A stretch of DNA of 64,000 nt from Phoronis australis (GCA_002633005.1 NMRA01000125.1:839566-903565); one strand, 5' to 3'; counted from the stretch's first letter, positions 25,101-36,055 are shown. The notes: generated by a model not told the origin, from the letters alone. Made by a program: numbers and translations.

Positions 25101-28100
25101 AAGCTATTGGTAACATGATTTTCAGTTTGCTGGTGAGTACAAACACTGTTTCTATCACAATCATTCCAATGAGCTCATTTATCACTCAAACAACTCACAG
25201 GTGATCTCTGGCACAAAGGATCACGCCTTGTACCTAACCATCTACCTTAAGCCAACCGCGGACGTGAAAGCTTGTGTGAAAGTCCTGGCAAACCTGCAGA
25301 AGTCGGTGAGCTCTCTCTTCGACCCGAGCACCCCTCCCGATGATGACGACGAAGTTTTGGCCGGTGTCGGGTTTGGTCCCAACACCTGGTCACAGGTAGG
25401 TCTTGGAACAACCAATTTATTTAAACTTTTACACAAACCCGCCTCAGTCGTCAAAGGTAACTTTTGATTTAGGTCCTGGCACAGCAACACGTCCATATTG
25501 CGGTATTTACCCACAATGCTAAAACATCTATCAAGCAATTTTCTACCCTCATTTTCGCGCCATTGGAGTTTCGTATGTTAATTATTGGTGCCTAGCTTTT
25601 TTCAAACTTTTCTAGACTGCTTATAACGGTATTCGTTGTTCCAATAACAGAGACGCTTTACTCCTGTGCTGCCGGCTGCAACTTCGACTGCAGGAAGTTG
25701 GATAAACTTGAGAATATCCGTGGATGCGATATTTTCCCACGACGGTGATTACTAGAATTAGTTAAACGTTTTTAAAACGAGTCCAATGTAACTATGCGTG
25801 TTCTTGCCTCCAGGTGAAAAGAGATTTCTATCGGGGCCGTCCTATGCTCAGCCTTGAGCTCATTTCTGGACTTGTAGTGCGTACATGTGGTGTCAAAACC
25901 AGCTGGGTAGTTACACGGTCGTTACGCTTCATACACGGAACATAGCCGGCCTGAAAGAACTCAACAGGCTGTTGTGACAAAATAAGTTGAGAGCAAAATT
26001 TCAACGGTAAATGGAAGTACTATAAAACAAACGTTCTTTGACAAAATGTAGGTTTGCAGCGAGCTGCCTTAAGTAGTGTTGACTGCGCACCTTAAAGTTA
26101 TGGAGGACCTGGAAAAACTGTCCGATTTTGGCCAACTTCGGAACATCATATCTCAGAAATGGCTGATAGATTTACTTGAAACTTTCAAAAATTATACTGT
26201 AGTTTGCCTTGGCGGCAGATTTTCTTGTCCACAAACAGTAAATAAGCTATTTTGATCGGAAGAATTGCTTTCAATCTACCTACGTGAATACCAGACAGGA
26301 ATTTGAGTCGCCAATTGGAAAGAACGCAACTGGAGCTGGTCAAAAACACCACTAGTCGTTTATTCAATATGATTGTTTTTAAAATATTGGACTTCAATGA
26401 AAAAACGTTAAAGTTGTAGAAAACGAAAACGATATGGCATTTGAGAAATTTAACTGTAACGACGTTTTTAAGATATTACTTTGAACATCATGTTATTGAT
26501 TCTGTTGTTTTGCTCAGTTATCAATGTGCATTTTGCCAAAGACATAGTCACGTGACCCAATTAATGGCATATTGGTAGAAAGCCAAAAGTCAAGTATGAC
26601 AGACTTTCTGTTTTCAAAAAATAGATACTTTTACTGTATTAAAATTTATAGTTTTTCATAAGCGCACCGGCCAAGCCTAAAAAATGGGGGCTCGAATTTT
26701 TGAGAAAGTGGACCTTTTACTAAGATTAACAGAGTAGAGCTATGAATTGTGCATTCGCGGAATTTTGGTAGTTCCTGACTTTAGCGGACTTTTGTATCGT
26801 TTTCTGCTTTTTTCGGAGGTTTTGTTTCTCTGAGGCCGACTTTCTCCCCCCTTCGCCAATGGGGAGGGGGCTCGAGAGCCCCTGATTGCGGGCATGTTTT
26901 TAGCTATTAGGTTAAATGCAATTCTATGCCTTACATAACATTATTGAACAGGGCTGCAAGCACCGTTATGCCGTGGTACTGAGTAAAGCTGTCCCTTGCC
27001 CTCACAGAACGTACGGCCGCACTTAAAATGATAAAGATGATCTCGTATTGTTCGTCCTACATTCTCCCCGCATTGCCAAACCAAACTTTCAACAGAAGAG
27101 TTTTTGAAAGTATTGATTTGCTTTTATAACTATATACCACGTGTATTTCACGTGGATAATGTGCCGATATGATACAGTATGTCCTTCAAACACTACATGG
27201 TCGAATAATGGGTAATCACAGCCTAATGTGGCCAGGCTGCGCTGTTCTTATGTTGAATTTGATTCAACACCAGAACAGATGGTCAAAAAAACAAGAAAAC
27301 TGCTATCCACAAGCTGCACGAGGTCTTCTGCTCCAATTAGGCCCCCTACTGTGTGCAGCGATACCAACAGGGGACAGACCTACACGTATGAATTATTAGC
27401 TAAATATGTGTCTCACACTTGAGATTTGAGTCTTCGTTAGCCGTGCTATTCACTTTCCAAGAAGTTTTGCCTACGTCATAGACCTGAGACTCGTGTAGAA
27501 TTCTCATTCTCTATGTCTAAGCCTTTTTCACCAATTGTGAAGTGAGAACGTAAGATCAAGTACTTGTCTTGAGCAGTAAGTCATTCCTCAGAAGCGGACC
27601 ACAGAGCAAGGAAACCTTAACGGTGCATATGTTCGACCGTAAATTGTTCTAAAAATTCCGTTTCTCAACACTACTGCGTGTGCGTATACGCACTTGTTTT
27701 AAAATGCACAAACCACATGTAAGTTTTTAAGATTTATTCTTTCCTTGAAGCAGAGTGCGTGCATCTTGGAAGTGGTAGAATTTGCATTTATTTTTGCAAA
27801 TACAGGCACTTGCCCCACAGTGCTGAAGTCGTGACTCCTCTGCTCTTTCCATTGCTGTTCAAGTACGCGAAACTTTTGACAGGTTGTTGGTAAAAAGACC
27901 CTGAAGAACTACACCTATCCCCACCGCAAGGGTGCACTTGGGGACATGCCGAGCACTGGCGGAGATTTGTTTGTGCACGCCAAGTGCCATAAGAAAAGCA
28001 AACTGTTCGAGCTGACGCAAAAACTAATGAAAGAGTTGCCAGCCGGAAGTGTAGACCGATTCGAGGATGTCTACGGCTGGGTGTACCAGGAGGGTCGTGA

Positions 28101-30225
28101 CTTGTCCGGCTTTATTGATGGTAGGTAGTTTCTTCTTATATATATCGGGCTTAAACTGGCTTGAAGTTGCCTGGGGTTCTTTATTCAATTCCCCGTTTGG
28201 GCCTCTAAAAGTAGAATTCCCAGGGTGTTCTGTTCCAAGCCACCCCTCAGTTAGTTGACAACCCCATTAAAAGTAAAAGCCTCGCCCGGTAAAGTGATGT
28301 AGGACCTTATCGACCAGTCGGTGCAAATATGTATATGCACATCCAACTGTGGGATATAACACAGTGAGAGTACGGTATATATTTTTATGAAAGTAGAAAG
28401 CCTGCAGAACTTGTTTTTTTTTTGAATTTTAACAAATTCTGCAATCACTGTCGAGGAAACATGTCTTTTAATAAGTGAAGCAAACCAAGAAAGGAACATC
28501 CATAACAAAATAATCGTATCAATGACATGGCCATGTGGTCGTAAATTTTATATGATAGTTCAAAAACCCTGGTACAGTTTTCTAAAATATCATTTATTTA
28601 TTGCAACTTTTGATTTATTCATAAAAATCATAAAAGTCCTATTTTCATATCTCCTGTTCCAGAAGCGGAACATTTTAAAAACATTTCGTATTATGGTTTG
28701 TTGTAGAAGGGTATATGAAATCCTAAGTATGTGAAAGTTTCATATGGTTCCGATGAGTAATTTCTGAGCTATGATGTTGCGAAGTTAGCCTTATTTGGAC
28801 ATTTTTCCTACATAAGCTGAAGTTTGGTGCAGTTGACTGAATTTTCATGTTACATGTATAACGTGGTCAGGCTACTGTGTTCACATGTTGAAATTGTTCC
28901 AGTTGCCTAGGTGTCAGTGCTGTGCATCTACGTTTAAACCCGCTTGAAAAGTGTTCCATTGCTTTTAGGGGTTACACTGTCTTTCGTGTTGGTTTAAAAC
29001 AGCGGTTTAACTTGAAAACCAGAGTAAATAACATCCGTGGCATAAGTGTGGGATTCATGTCGTTAAGTGGAGACTGGGTGCGAAATCCATCGTTGTTTCA
29101 TCGTTGATGCGCCATTAGAAGTGGTGAGATTACTCCCAATGTTTATCTTGATTTCACAATTTAGGTACCGAGAACCCAGCGGACGAGGAACTGCGCTATA
29201 ACGTTGCCGTGGAGAAAGAAACTGGTGGAAGTTATGTGGTAAGCCTGCTAAAATAGACATTAACATGTTGATCTTTGAGTTAAGAAACGACAAGATTTCC
29301 TCTAGCAATGTGCTACATCCGGGACAACATGATGGAGGACACTTTCCTTACCAGAGACTCTCGAGTGCAAAAATGATCAATTGCATGGTTTAAGTTTTCA
29401 GGCCACGCGACTAGTCTTGAGTCAAATGTCGAGGTTGGTGGCATGGGATCCAAGAGTTTTCAAAAGATTATGATGGTTTGAATTGAGAGGGAACCTGTTT
29501 GGAATGTTTGTCATCAGATCAATTGGCGTTTTCTTTAGATCACGCAGAAATGGATACATGATTTCAACGTCATCAACAAGACACCAACCAAACAACTGGA
29601 GCAGTTTGTTGGAAGATCTAAAGAAGACAGCGTGGAACTGAGACGGAAAGCTGCGTCGGCGCATGTGGCCCGCATGACCGGAGGTAAGTTAAAGTTTCCT
29701 GATGCCATTCTAAGTGAGAGACAACCGTTTCACAATGTCAGTATGCGAACCCTCATTTATCGTAGGGCACTTAGCTTCAATTATTAGTGCCCTGGACCTT
29801 GTATTCAACTACAAAAGTGTAAAAATCAAGTTTCCCGCATAATGTGTGCGTTTACTTGATTGAGCGAATGCTGACAGCATCACCATCGCCGACTCACTAT
29901 TGAACCGTATTTGCAACCACTTCAACACTTTCCACTGCTTTCTCTTCATATCGACTTTTCTATTATCCATACAGGTACCAATTTCGTGCAGAAGAAAGCG
30001 TTTCAAATCGTCCGCCAATCCCAGCCGTACGGCACGGTTAACGGGGAAGCGGGTCTGTTCTTCATCGGATACGCTGCGTCTCCGGAGAACTTCGAATTCA
30101 TGCTCGATCGCATGGTAGGTGCTGGCGGTGACGGCCACAACGATGACATCATGAAACTCACGGTTTGCGTGAAAGGAACCTATTGGTACTTTCCCAGCCT
30201 TCAGCAGTTGAGAAGTATGGCGTAG
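19072..30225 (+). CDS. DyP-type (dye-decolorizing) haem peroxidase, predicted mitochondrial, 7 exons
   Basis: Coding exons are 19072-19123, 22769-22941, 24020-24214 (second copy 25201-25395), 27883-28120, 29165-29238, 29539-29683 and 29975-30225. All have GT-AG borders and compatible phases (1,0,0,1,0,1), giving 375 aa if exon 3 is used once. Family knowledge: DyP enzymes are ferredoxin-like haem peroxidases that use hydrogen peroxide; bacterial YfeX is a relative. Visible signatures are GFGPNTW at 132-138, GGDLFVHAKC near 166-175, the catalytic GXXDG motif as SGFIDGTENP (D219), a candidate proximal haem ligand H286 in AHVARM, a candidate distal R306 in IVRQSQPYG, and GLFFIGYAASPENFEFML (319-336). 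The N-terminus is arginine-rich without acidic residues, followed by a hydrophobic stretch at 38-53, suggesting a mitochondrial presequence with inner-membrane anchor. The native substrate is unknown. Confidence 0.93.
19857..20111 (+). mobile_element. Palindromic MITE-like element in DyP intron 1
   Basis: The left end CTGGTGCCCGTTCCAA is answered at the right end by TTGGAACGGGCCCCTGG, its near-perfect inverted repeat. The complementarity extends inward imperfectly (GACTTAGCTAAGACAAATCTTA against its reverse at 20050-20090). About 255 bp, no coding capacity. The transposase superfamily cannot be assigned from this alone. Confidence 0.65.
21161..21519 (+). mobile_element. Second MITE-like element in DyP intron 1
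   Basis: TGCCTGGTTGCATGAAACAG followed by TCCCAAA at the left end is matched inversely at 21491-21518 (GTTTGGGACTGTTTTATGCA then ACCAGGCA). The inverted repeats are about 27 bp with one or two mismatches. Internal sequence is AT-rich and non-coding. Target-site duplication is not clear. Confidence 0.65.
21980..21993 (-). promoter_or_regulatory. Perfect CTCF consensus match
   Basis: Read on the minus strand this is CCACCAGATGGCGG, matching all 14 positions of the vertebrate core CCASYAGRKGGCRS. It lies in DyP intron 1. CTCF and its motif are conserved across bilaterians, so an insulator or loop anchor is possible; binding is not shown. Confidence 0.35.
22122..22244 (+). repeat. 64-bp imperfect direct repeat, 2 copies
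   Basis: Both units start GATGAACTCTCACGATT and end near TAAGATCGYTAAATTTCCC. It is in DyP intron 1 and non-coding. Confidence 0.8.
22769..22941 (+). CDS. DyP exon 2: presequence end and hydrophobic anchor
   Basis: The acceptor TTGTTTTCAAG precedes the exon and the donor GTAAGT follows at 22942. It encodes GAGRSISTKTPEARFAAFRP followed by a small-residue hydrophobic segment LLVGGIAAGYLGYKLF and then an acidic, Ala/Pro-rich linker. This layout (positive presequence, one hydrophobic stop, then the folded domain) is typical of inner-membrane proteins whose domain faces the intermembrane space. The topology is inference. Confidence 0.85.
24020..24214 (+). CDS. DyP exon 3, copy A
   Basis: This 195-nt, phase 0-0 exon encodes 65 aa: the first beta strand of the DyP fold (DHALYLTIYL), a helix, an acidic loop and GVGFGPNTWSQ. 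Acceptor is CTCACAG and donor GTAGGT. It looks identical at nucleotide level to copy B at 25201-25395. Only one copy is needed for a normal DyP domain. Confidence 0.9.
25201..25395 (+). CDS. DyP exon 3, copy B
   Basis: Same 195-nt exon and splice sites as copy A, 1181 bp further on. If both copies were real and spliced in series the protein would gain 65 aa in frame (440 aa), repeating the first strand of the fold, which is unlikely to be tolerated. Real alternatives are mutually exclusive exons; the simpler explanation is an assembly duplication. Confidence 0.8.
26095..26650 (+). repeat. Old dispersed repeat of about 0.5 kb, copy 1
   Basis: Contains CATCATATCTCAGAAATGGC, then ACTTGAAACTTTC, and at the far end GTGACCCAATTAATGGCATA and AATAGATACTTTTACT. 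Diverged copies occur at about 28510-28830 (inverted) and 40805-41290 (direct). Non-coding; inside DyP intron 3. Confidence 0.6.
26661..26896 (-). mobile_element. MITE of the GCGCACC family, copy 2
   Basis: Begins AGCGCACCGGCCAAGCCTAA and carries GGGGGCTCGAATTTTTGAGA, the inverted form of the copy at 8878. It ends near GCGGGCATG. Located in DyP intron 3, directly next to the old 0.5-kb repeat. Confidence 0.7.
27883..28120 (+). CDS. DyP exon 4, ending inside the GXXDG motif
   Basis: Acceptor ACTTTTGACAG, donor GTAGGT, phase 0 in and phase 1 out. It encodes residues 141-219 and the first base of G220, including GGDLFVHAKC and SGFID. The catalytic Asp D219 is the last complete codon; the following glycine is split by the intron. 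Exon 5 (29165-29238) continues with TENPADEE. Confidence 0.93.
28510..28830 (-). repeat. Old dispersed repeat, copy 2 (inverted)
   Basis: In reverse complement it reads AACATCATAGCTCAGAAATT then ATGAAACTTTCACATAC, aligning with the copy at 26.1 kb. Located in DyP intron 4. Confidence 0.55.
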
Positions 30226-30665
30226 AGAGTTGGGAAATTAGCAATGCACATGGCCAGGATGTCCCCAGACAGGGTTAATTATATGAAAATTTTTATGGAT
30301 GTTAATTGTTCTAATCATTTGTATATCGTTTTCATTATTGGCTGCAGCATTTGTTATGAAAACTTCTCATTACTTTGTTATCGTAACAAATTCGTTGTTT
30401 CTAGGCATACTAATCCAGAGAAATGTGGTCCAGCGTATTATGTACAGTGTTGTCCCAAGTACATGTGCTCCAGCGTAGTGTGTACAGTGTAGTCCCAAGT
30501 AGGTACAATGTCCAATGTCTGGTATCACTAGTCCATGTGCAAACGGCTTACGTGCAGTGCTGTTTAAGTCCAACTTCACGAAACGTAATATCGTTATATT
30601 CTATAACATTGAATGTGTTGCGCACCTTTCTGTCCTCTGTATTGTGTTTAATAGACAACGTTCCA

Positions 30666-30671
30666 AAATAA
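30666..30671 (+). promoter_or_regulatory. Poly(A) signal of the DyP gene
   Basis: AATAAA about 440 nt after the DyP stop codon, in AT-rich sequence, fits the 3' end of the transcript. Confidence 0.55.
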
Positions 30672-30689
30672 AGGGAACTTTTGAATAAG

Positions 30690-32162
30690 TTTCCGCGTTG
30701 TTCCTAACTTGGAGTCCTACATACAATGCTCTCTCTCCGTTTACAACAATGCACCATGTCATGCACCATCAGTCCTGTAGTCCATCGAATACGCTCTTGA
30801 TGAACGCCAATAAGGAAACTGTAATTTAAATTGCCTATACTCATCCCGAACATCTCCGATATTTTCGTATACTCAAATATCCCCTCGGAGTTGAACGTTA
30901 TCTCCTCATGTGCTGATTAAATTGTCAAACCTTTCCTTGGTGAATGATTGAAGGTACAGTATGAGTGAACTAGCTCGTATACGAACAGATAATTTTCATC
31001 TTCGAGAGGAATGAATACGGGGCTGCAGAAATATCCGAAGTGTTCCGGATGTCCCATGGAGTTACTCCTAAACGACCCATTTTTGCTGATGGGCCCAGAC
31101 CACCTAAACTTTCCATAGACTGTAAAAATTGGCAAGTCACGTGTCATGCTTTGAGTGAAGGTTCACATCCCTAGCAACTTTATGATTGGTCAATTTTCGA
31201 CTAGTCTAGTATGGTGTAGCCTGAAGTTAAGTTGTCGCGGTCACGGGTCCAGCAGCAGCTAACATGTCAAAACACACATAAGAAGAACAATAACAATGTT
31301 TTACTCGAGACCAAAGTTGTAACATGCACACAATTCGATATTTTACACACTGCTGTGTTAAAGGAAACAGTCATGCTCGCTGTATGAGATAGATATATAA
31401 ACGAAAATCAACAGGCGAGGGTCATTCTAGATTTTTTCTGTCGCCATTGGGGGCGTGTGAAAACAAATTTCTCACAAATTCTCACCGTCTCCCGAATCCC
31501 CCGTTGATTGTACAAGAACGCATACAACTGAATTAACTTGAGGTTGTTTGTTACATGTATATGCTTTAACGCCACAACACAATAATTATTGGGTCATAGT
31601 CCGGGGCGGGGGGGGGGNGGTTGGCAATCCCACCGCCGATTCTGGCAAAACCGAAAGAAAAAAAACTTGGCGTCGGAGCATCTAGTGAGAAAATACGGTG
31701 AAATTGGTAACGGGGGCGAAGTTGGTAGCGACCGGGGTAGGGGTGAAATTCTTCCACTGCTCTTGGGCAGTACTATTCTATAGGCGGACGAAAAGCCAAG
31801 AGCAGATACGTTCGAGTGGAAACATTACACGTTTCGACCCTGGCCAGATAAGTTGTGTCCTTATAGATGTATCTCCTCCGCTCCGCTCTTCTGTTCTAAT
31901 AATCTCTTTGAGTAGCTAGTATTGAAACTCTGTATTGTTTAACACCGGACTTTCGACCATAGCCAGCTCATACAAACGGTGTATAACGCATACTGATTAT
32001 CCACGGTACTACGATCAATACATGGAGTCGACAAAATCAAGAACTTAATCTGCTGCAACGATGCTGCAAAACCAATAGGATGTGCCCAGATATAACTTTC
32101 CATAACTATCATATCAATGTTGACTTTACTAAGTTCAGCTGCGCTCACGTGCTCATTCAATA
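30690..32162. other. Intergenic between the DyP gene and the secreted-protein gene
   Basis: The two genes converge here. Nothing coding is recognised. A G-rich run at 31606-31620 contains a single ambiguous base (31618). Confidence 0.55.
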
Positions 32163-32701
32163 CTAGTCAACTTTATGTTCGTCAAGTTTGTTTATGTCTG
32201 TTTGCATTTTGGCGCGCAAAGCGAATGCCTGCCTGCCAATCTCCATATTCGTCTGCGAAAAGTCAATAACGTCACCGCCGTCAATGTCCTCCTCAAACAC
32301 TTCAGCAGTGAGGACACTAGAGAGATCTTTTTCTCCAACTCCCTGTTTGTCCACAGCATTTGCTATTGAACCATTTATGTTATATTGAGAATAAAATATG
32401 CCTATAATATCACCGCGTTTCACTTTAATTCTATCCGCCGTGTTGAGTTCCACGTATTGAGTCTGAAGCGCGTGAGCAGGTGGAAGTTCATTTTCACCCA
32501 CAAGCTTGAAACCATAGGTTTGCTCACCGGTTTTCCTCCACACGCTTACGTTGGCGCAGACTTTTGTATCGCGTGGAAAGTACTCCCATGCTATGACTTC
32601 GCCATCTGTCGGAAATGTCCATTCCAACATCAATCTCAGCCAATTGTTTCCTAAATTGGGCAGAAACTCCGGCGCCCTCCCGACGTAGATTGTCTTCATT
32701 T
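32163..32701 (-). CDS. Uncharacterised protein, terminal exon, probably secreted
   Basis: A 539-nt exon begins after the acceptor TTATGTGTTTTAG (phase 1) and runs 178 codons to a stop at 32163. The domain pattern is WLRLMLEWTFPTDGEVIAWE, SVWRK, FKLVGENELPP and DRIKVKRGDIIGI. I recognise this kind of beta-rich module from uncharacterised extracellular proteins of marine invertebrates, but it has no name that I can give with confidence. There are potential N-glycosylation sites NVS and NGS. The C-terminal third is acidic, then rich in polar residues. The alternative is translation from an in-frame ATG at 32756 with no intron. Confidence 0.6.
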
Positions 32702-32862
32702 CTAAAACACATAAATGAACACGTCGCATTACATAACTTTGGATTACTGGTAACATTTGCCATCTAATACATCGACATTTATGTCAACACGACACACGAG
32801 GAGTGTAAGCTTTATGCAAAGTGCAAGTTTTTGGTTTTGTAACTTTTTCAAACAGCGCACAC

Positions 32863-32953
32863 GGATTTCATTGAACCGACTTCGAGCGTGAAGTGCATGC
32901 TCGGTATGATTTATCACTAACAGCAGCGCCAATAGGGGGTGCACATATCGCAT
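32863..32953 (-). CDS. Candidate signal-peptide exon for the protein at 32163-32701
   Basis: ATG at 32953 starts MRYVHPLLALLLVINHTEHA, a good signal peptide. A GTGTGC donor after 32863 would give the phase 1 needed by the next exon, with a 161-bp intron. The donor is weak, and the frame also stays open beyond it, so the exon end is uncertain. Confidence 0.35.
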
Positions 32954-33410
32954 AATTTGTAATTCCTGAGCATGATCCACTCGCAAATGAAAAGCAAAAT
33001 GGTACATCGCCGTGGCTGTCATACCCTGTGTCCTCATCTGTTGTAGCCGGTTTTGAAATTAATCTGAGTGTGATGACTATGAAGCATGTGACATGTCGTA
33101 AGATTAAATCTGCTGTAAATGGAAGGCAAGGTTGGGTACTCCGTGTATTATAGTCTAGGGTGCCAGCGAACACATTCGAAGGAGGGTATTTACCCCCAAT
33201 ACACTTAAACTGTGAATATGTGCATGAAATTCCCCGAATGAGTAAAATCGAGGCGCGATTTTTAAAATATCAAGTGAATGAGATCTGATTTAGCCTTTAC
33301 AAATTTACTGTTGAAAAGTATTTTTAAATATGAAGAAAGCCGTACCGCACACAAAGAGGATTGTCCTGTGAAACTCAGTTAGATGTATGCAAAACATACT
33401 TTGTCATGGG

Positions 33411-33525
33411 CGGCACACCATAGGGGGCTAGGGGGGGTATAGCCCCCCAATTTTTTCAGTGCAAAACATGGTCTATAGGCGGTGCACCACATGGGGACTG
33501 AGGGCGCCGCCCATGTTTGTAAGGT
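33411..33525 (+). mobile_element. GGCGCACC hairpin-repeat family, copy 1
   Basis: GGGCGGCACACCATAGGGGG followed by CTAGGGGGGGTATAGCCCCC and a CAGTGC segment, then a second unit GGCGGTGCACCACATGGGG. Related copies are at 39986, 47376, 50975 and 51247. Confidence 0.6.
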
Positions 33526-33766
33526 GCGGGGCATGGGCTTGCTCGTATACAATAGTAAACTTGTCAAGAGTTTCGTGTGATGAAAGAACTTTTCGTTAAA
33601 ATATGACTTACAAAAATAGTTTTGGGGTTCAAATCGAGACTCGCAGTATTAATGTAGGGCAGCTACTATGCGCATGTCCGCCGTTTCTGCAATGAGGAGC
33701 CCCTTGTGATCGCTTCAGTGTTGGTTGGCCTGTGACAGGGGCAAGTGTAATCGTGACGATATAGTA

Positions 33767-33954
33767 TGCGCGCACCCGTGGAGGGAGGGGACGGGCGTTG
33801 GGGGCTCTAACGAGCCTCCATCCACTAAAAAGTCAGGAACTGCCAAAATTCGGCGAATGCACAGTTCATAGTTCTGAACGTACCCCTTAAATCTCAGTAA
33901 AAGGTCCATATTCTCAAAAATTCGAGCCCCCCATTTTTAGCCTGGGTGTGCGCA
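33767..33954 (+). mobile_element. MITE of the GCGCACC family, copy 3
   Basis: TGCGCGCACCC at the left and GGGTGTGCGCA at the right. It shares CAGGAACTGCCAAAATTCGG, TAAAAGGTCCATATTCTCAA and the GAGCCCCCCA block with copy 1, but lacks about 70 bp near the left end. Confidence 0.7.
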
Positions 33955-35763
33955 TTTACAGGGAGTCCTGAGCCGAACCGTCTCAACGGCAGATGGACTG
34001 TGGGGTTTGACAGAACACCCCCACATCTGTGTCCAGGCATTGTCCATCTAAAATAATACTGTTTGACCTACTGATGGAAATAAGCATTACCAAGGAGTAA
34101 AAAGTATAATTCTGACCATTCGCCACGTAAGATTCACATCTTTCTGAGACGGATGTAAAATTTATAGCTTTCATTTACGTTTGATCAGTCACATATATCA
34201 CTTACCACCACCGATTGTTTTTCAGAAAGAAACAATGCTTTCAATTCAAATGCAAAGGCGATGGTAATAAAGAACAGATTCAAGTTCATAACTCCATACA
34301 AATCTCACACTACCCTTCCAAGCCAGTTGGAACAGAGCCATCGATATCCTGCGACTACTTAACCCCAGTTACAAACGTGCAATTACTGGAAAAACGATTT
34401 TCAAGTAAAGACTACCAAAGACCCTTAATCATCGCGAAGTTCAAGTGCCGACCTGGATCAACTGCAGCCATCTACATGTACAGTGGGTGGCACTGAGCAG
34501 TTAGGTTGCGGCCGCGGCCAATTTGCAGTGCCAAAAAAACTAAATTCTTAGAACAGGTCAGGCTTGGGGCAGTTTTTAGATAGGCGTTGCATGCAGGCTC
34601 AGGGAGCCTGGTTTATTTGCATTTTTGAACTTGTTAGGAATGAGGAAAGACCACTTGCTTGGCTGTAGTTGCATTCTTCTTCAAGATGACGCCCCCTGTT
34701 GGATTTGTTCGCTGCATGGTAGCGACTGAGAGAAATGGGCTGCGATTTTAGGCAGGCCTCAAACAAGTCACATTTGCAAAAAATAGTTGGTTGACTTTAC
34801 CTTTGAACCACATTTCTGGATTCTGGAAGAAATTTGTTTTCAGAATCTATTGTTGGTTTATGTCGCCCATCGGCAGAGGAGTGACGGTTTTGGCCGGGGT
34901 GAAAAGTGACATTTTTTGTGTTTTCTTTTCCCCATTTTAACCTACCTTGCTTTTCGGTAGGAGTGAAAGGACCAAAAGTACAAGACGGAATAAAGTTTCC
35001 GTGCTCATCTGTAGGGCTTGTGATGTGAAATGACTCAAAACTGTCATGTCGGTTTTCGACAGAATGGAGAAAGGGACAACTGATTCCATCGATATAGGCG
35101 GATTTAGGGTGGGGCCAGGAGGCCCCCCCTTGGCTCCCACAAAAAATAAAACAGCAAGAGCGTGAGAAAATATTGAGTTAATAATTAATCCCGGTAATTA
35201 ACATGCGGCTGAGGGGTGACTTAGTGTACATACAGACCGCCGGCTACAGACCGTCGGCGCAATCGTTTTCCCATTTTTTTTTACTCCGATTGTTTTAGTA
35301 GTACGTCCACATCCTCAGAACTCAGAAATTCCACCCCCCCCCCATCTTTTAGGCTAGGTGCGCGCATGCAATCGTGCTTTTCGCGTTTGCCCGAGACAGA
35401 ATGTTGGGCCCCTTTATGACATCCTAGATCCGCTATTGATTGTCGTGTGTTATGCTGAGCAAAACCCAGTGATAACTATTCTGTGCCCTCCGTGTGTACG
35501 CAACTGGGGTTTGCTGGCAAAACCGTCTCGTCACCGATTCGGATAACCTGAAACTAAGTGCCAAACAACGTGCCGTGAAAATCCACGGTATTTTGTGAGT
35601 CTGACTGAAAATAGCTCGGCAAATGGACAGTTTACGAAACGAGAAGAGGAAGAAACAAGCGGACGGAAGTAGTCTCTTGGCATTACTGTTGATGTCCGAT
35701 AGTACGAGACACTGTTGTGCTTTTTCGTCTGATAATCGGACCGAATCTAAGTAAGATAATTAA

Positions 35764-36053
35764 TGTGACGGGACGTTCGTAACTACGCTTATTGTTATTC
35801 TTATTTAGTTGCAAATGTTCAGTTATTCTTATGCTAATGTCTTTGTTGCGTCTCTGTTCGCCTTTGTTACGGGGGCATGTGGGCGCGACTGTATGTGTCG
35901 GGCACTTCGCTAGCGACAGGCTTAGGAGAAGGGTGTTTCCTTCTTTTGCTTTCATGGAAAGTTGATCGTTATCATGTGCAAATTGAACTGAAACGAATGC
36001 CTGATGAGAGAAAATACATATTCTGAAGTCCAGTGGAGACTTACTCTGTTACA
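35764..36053 (+). repeat. 5' LTR
   Basis: 290 bp, TG...CA ends, identical by eye to the 3' LTR. Preceded by TTAA. Confidence 0.95.
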
Positions 36054-36055
36054 TT

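Larger units (their letters stand above)
23103..25466 (+). repeat. Direct tandem duplication of about 1.18 kb joined by a single N
   Basis: Copy A is about 23103-24288 and copy B about 24290-25466, with one N at 24289 exactly at the join. Flanking intron sequence differs by scattered substitutions and a 6-bp length difference, while the exon inside is identical. This is what an unmerged pair of haplotypes looks like, although a recent true duplication is possible. Confidence 0.85.

Noticed and set aside
33628-33645. GGTTCAAATCGAGAC resembling a tRNA T-arm
   Set aside because: No A box or cloverleaf could be fitted upstream; no tRNA gene was found in the window.
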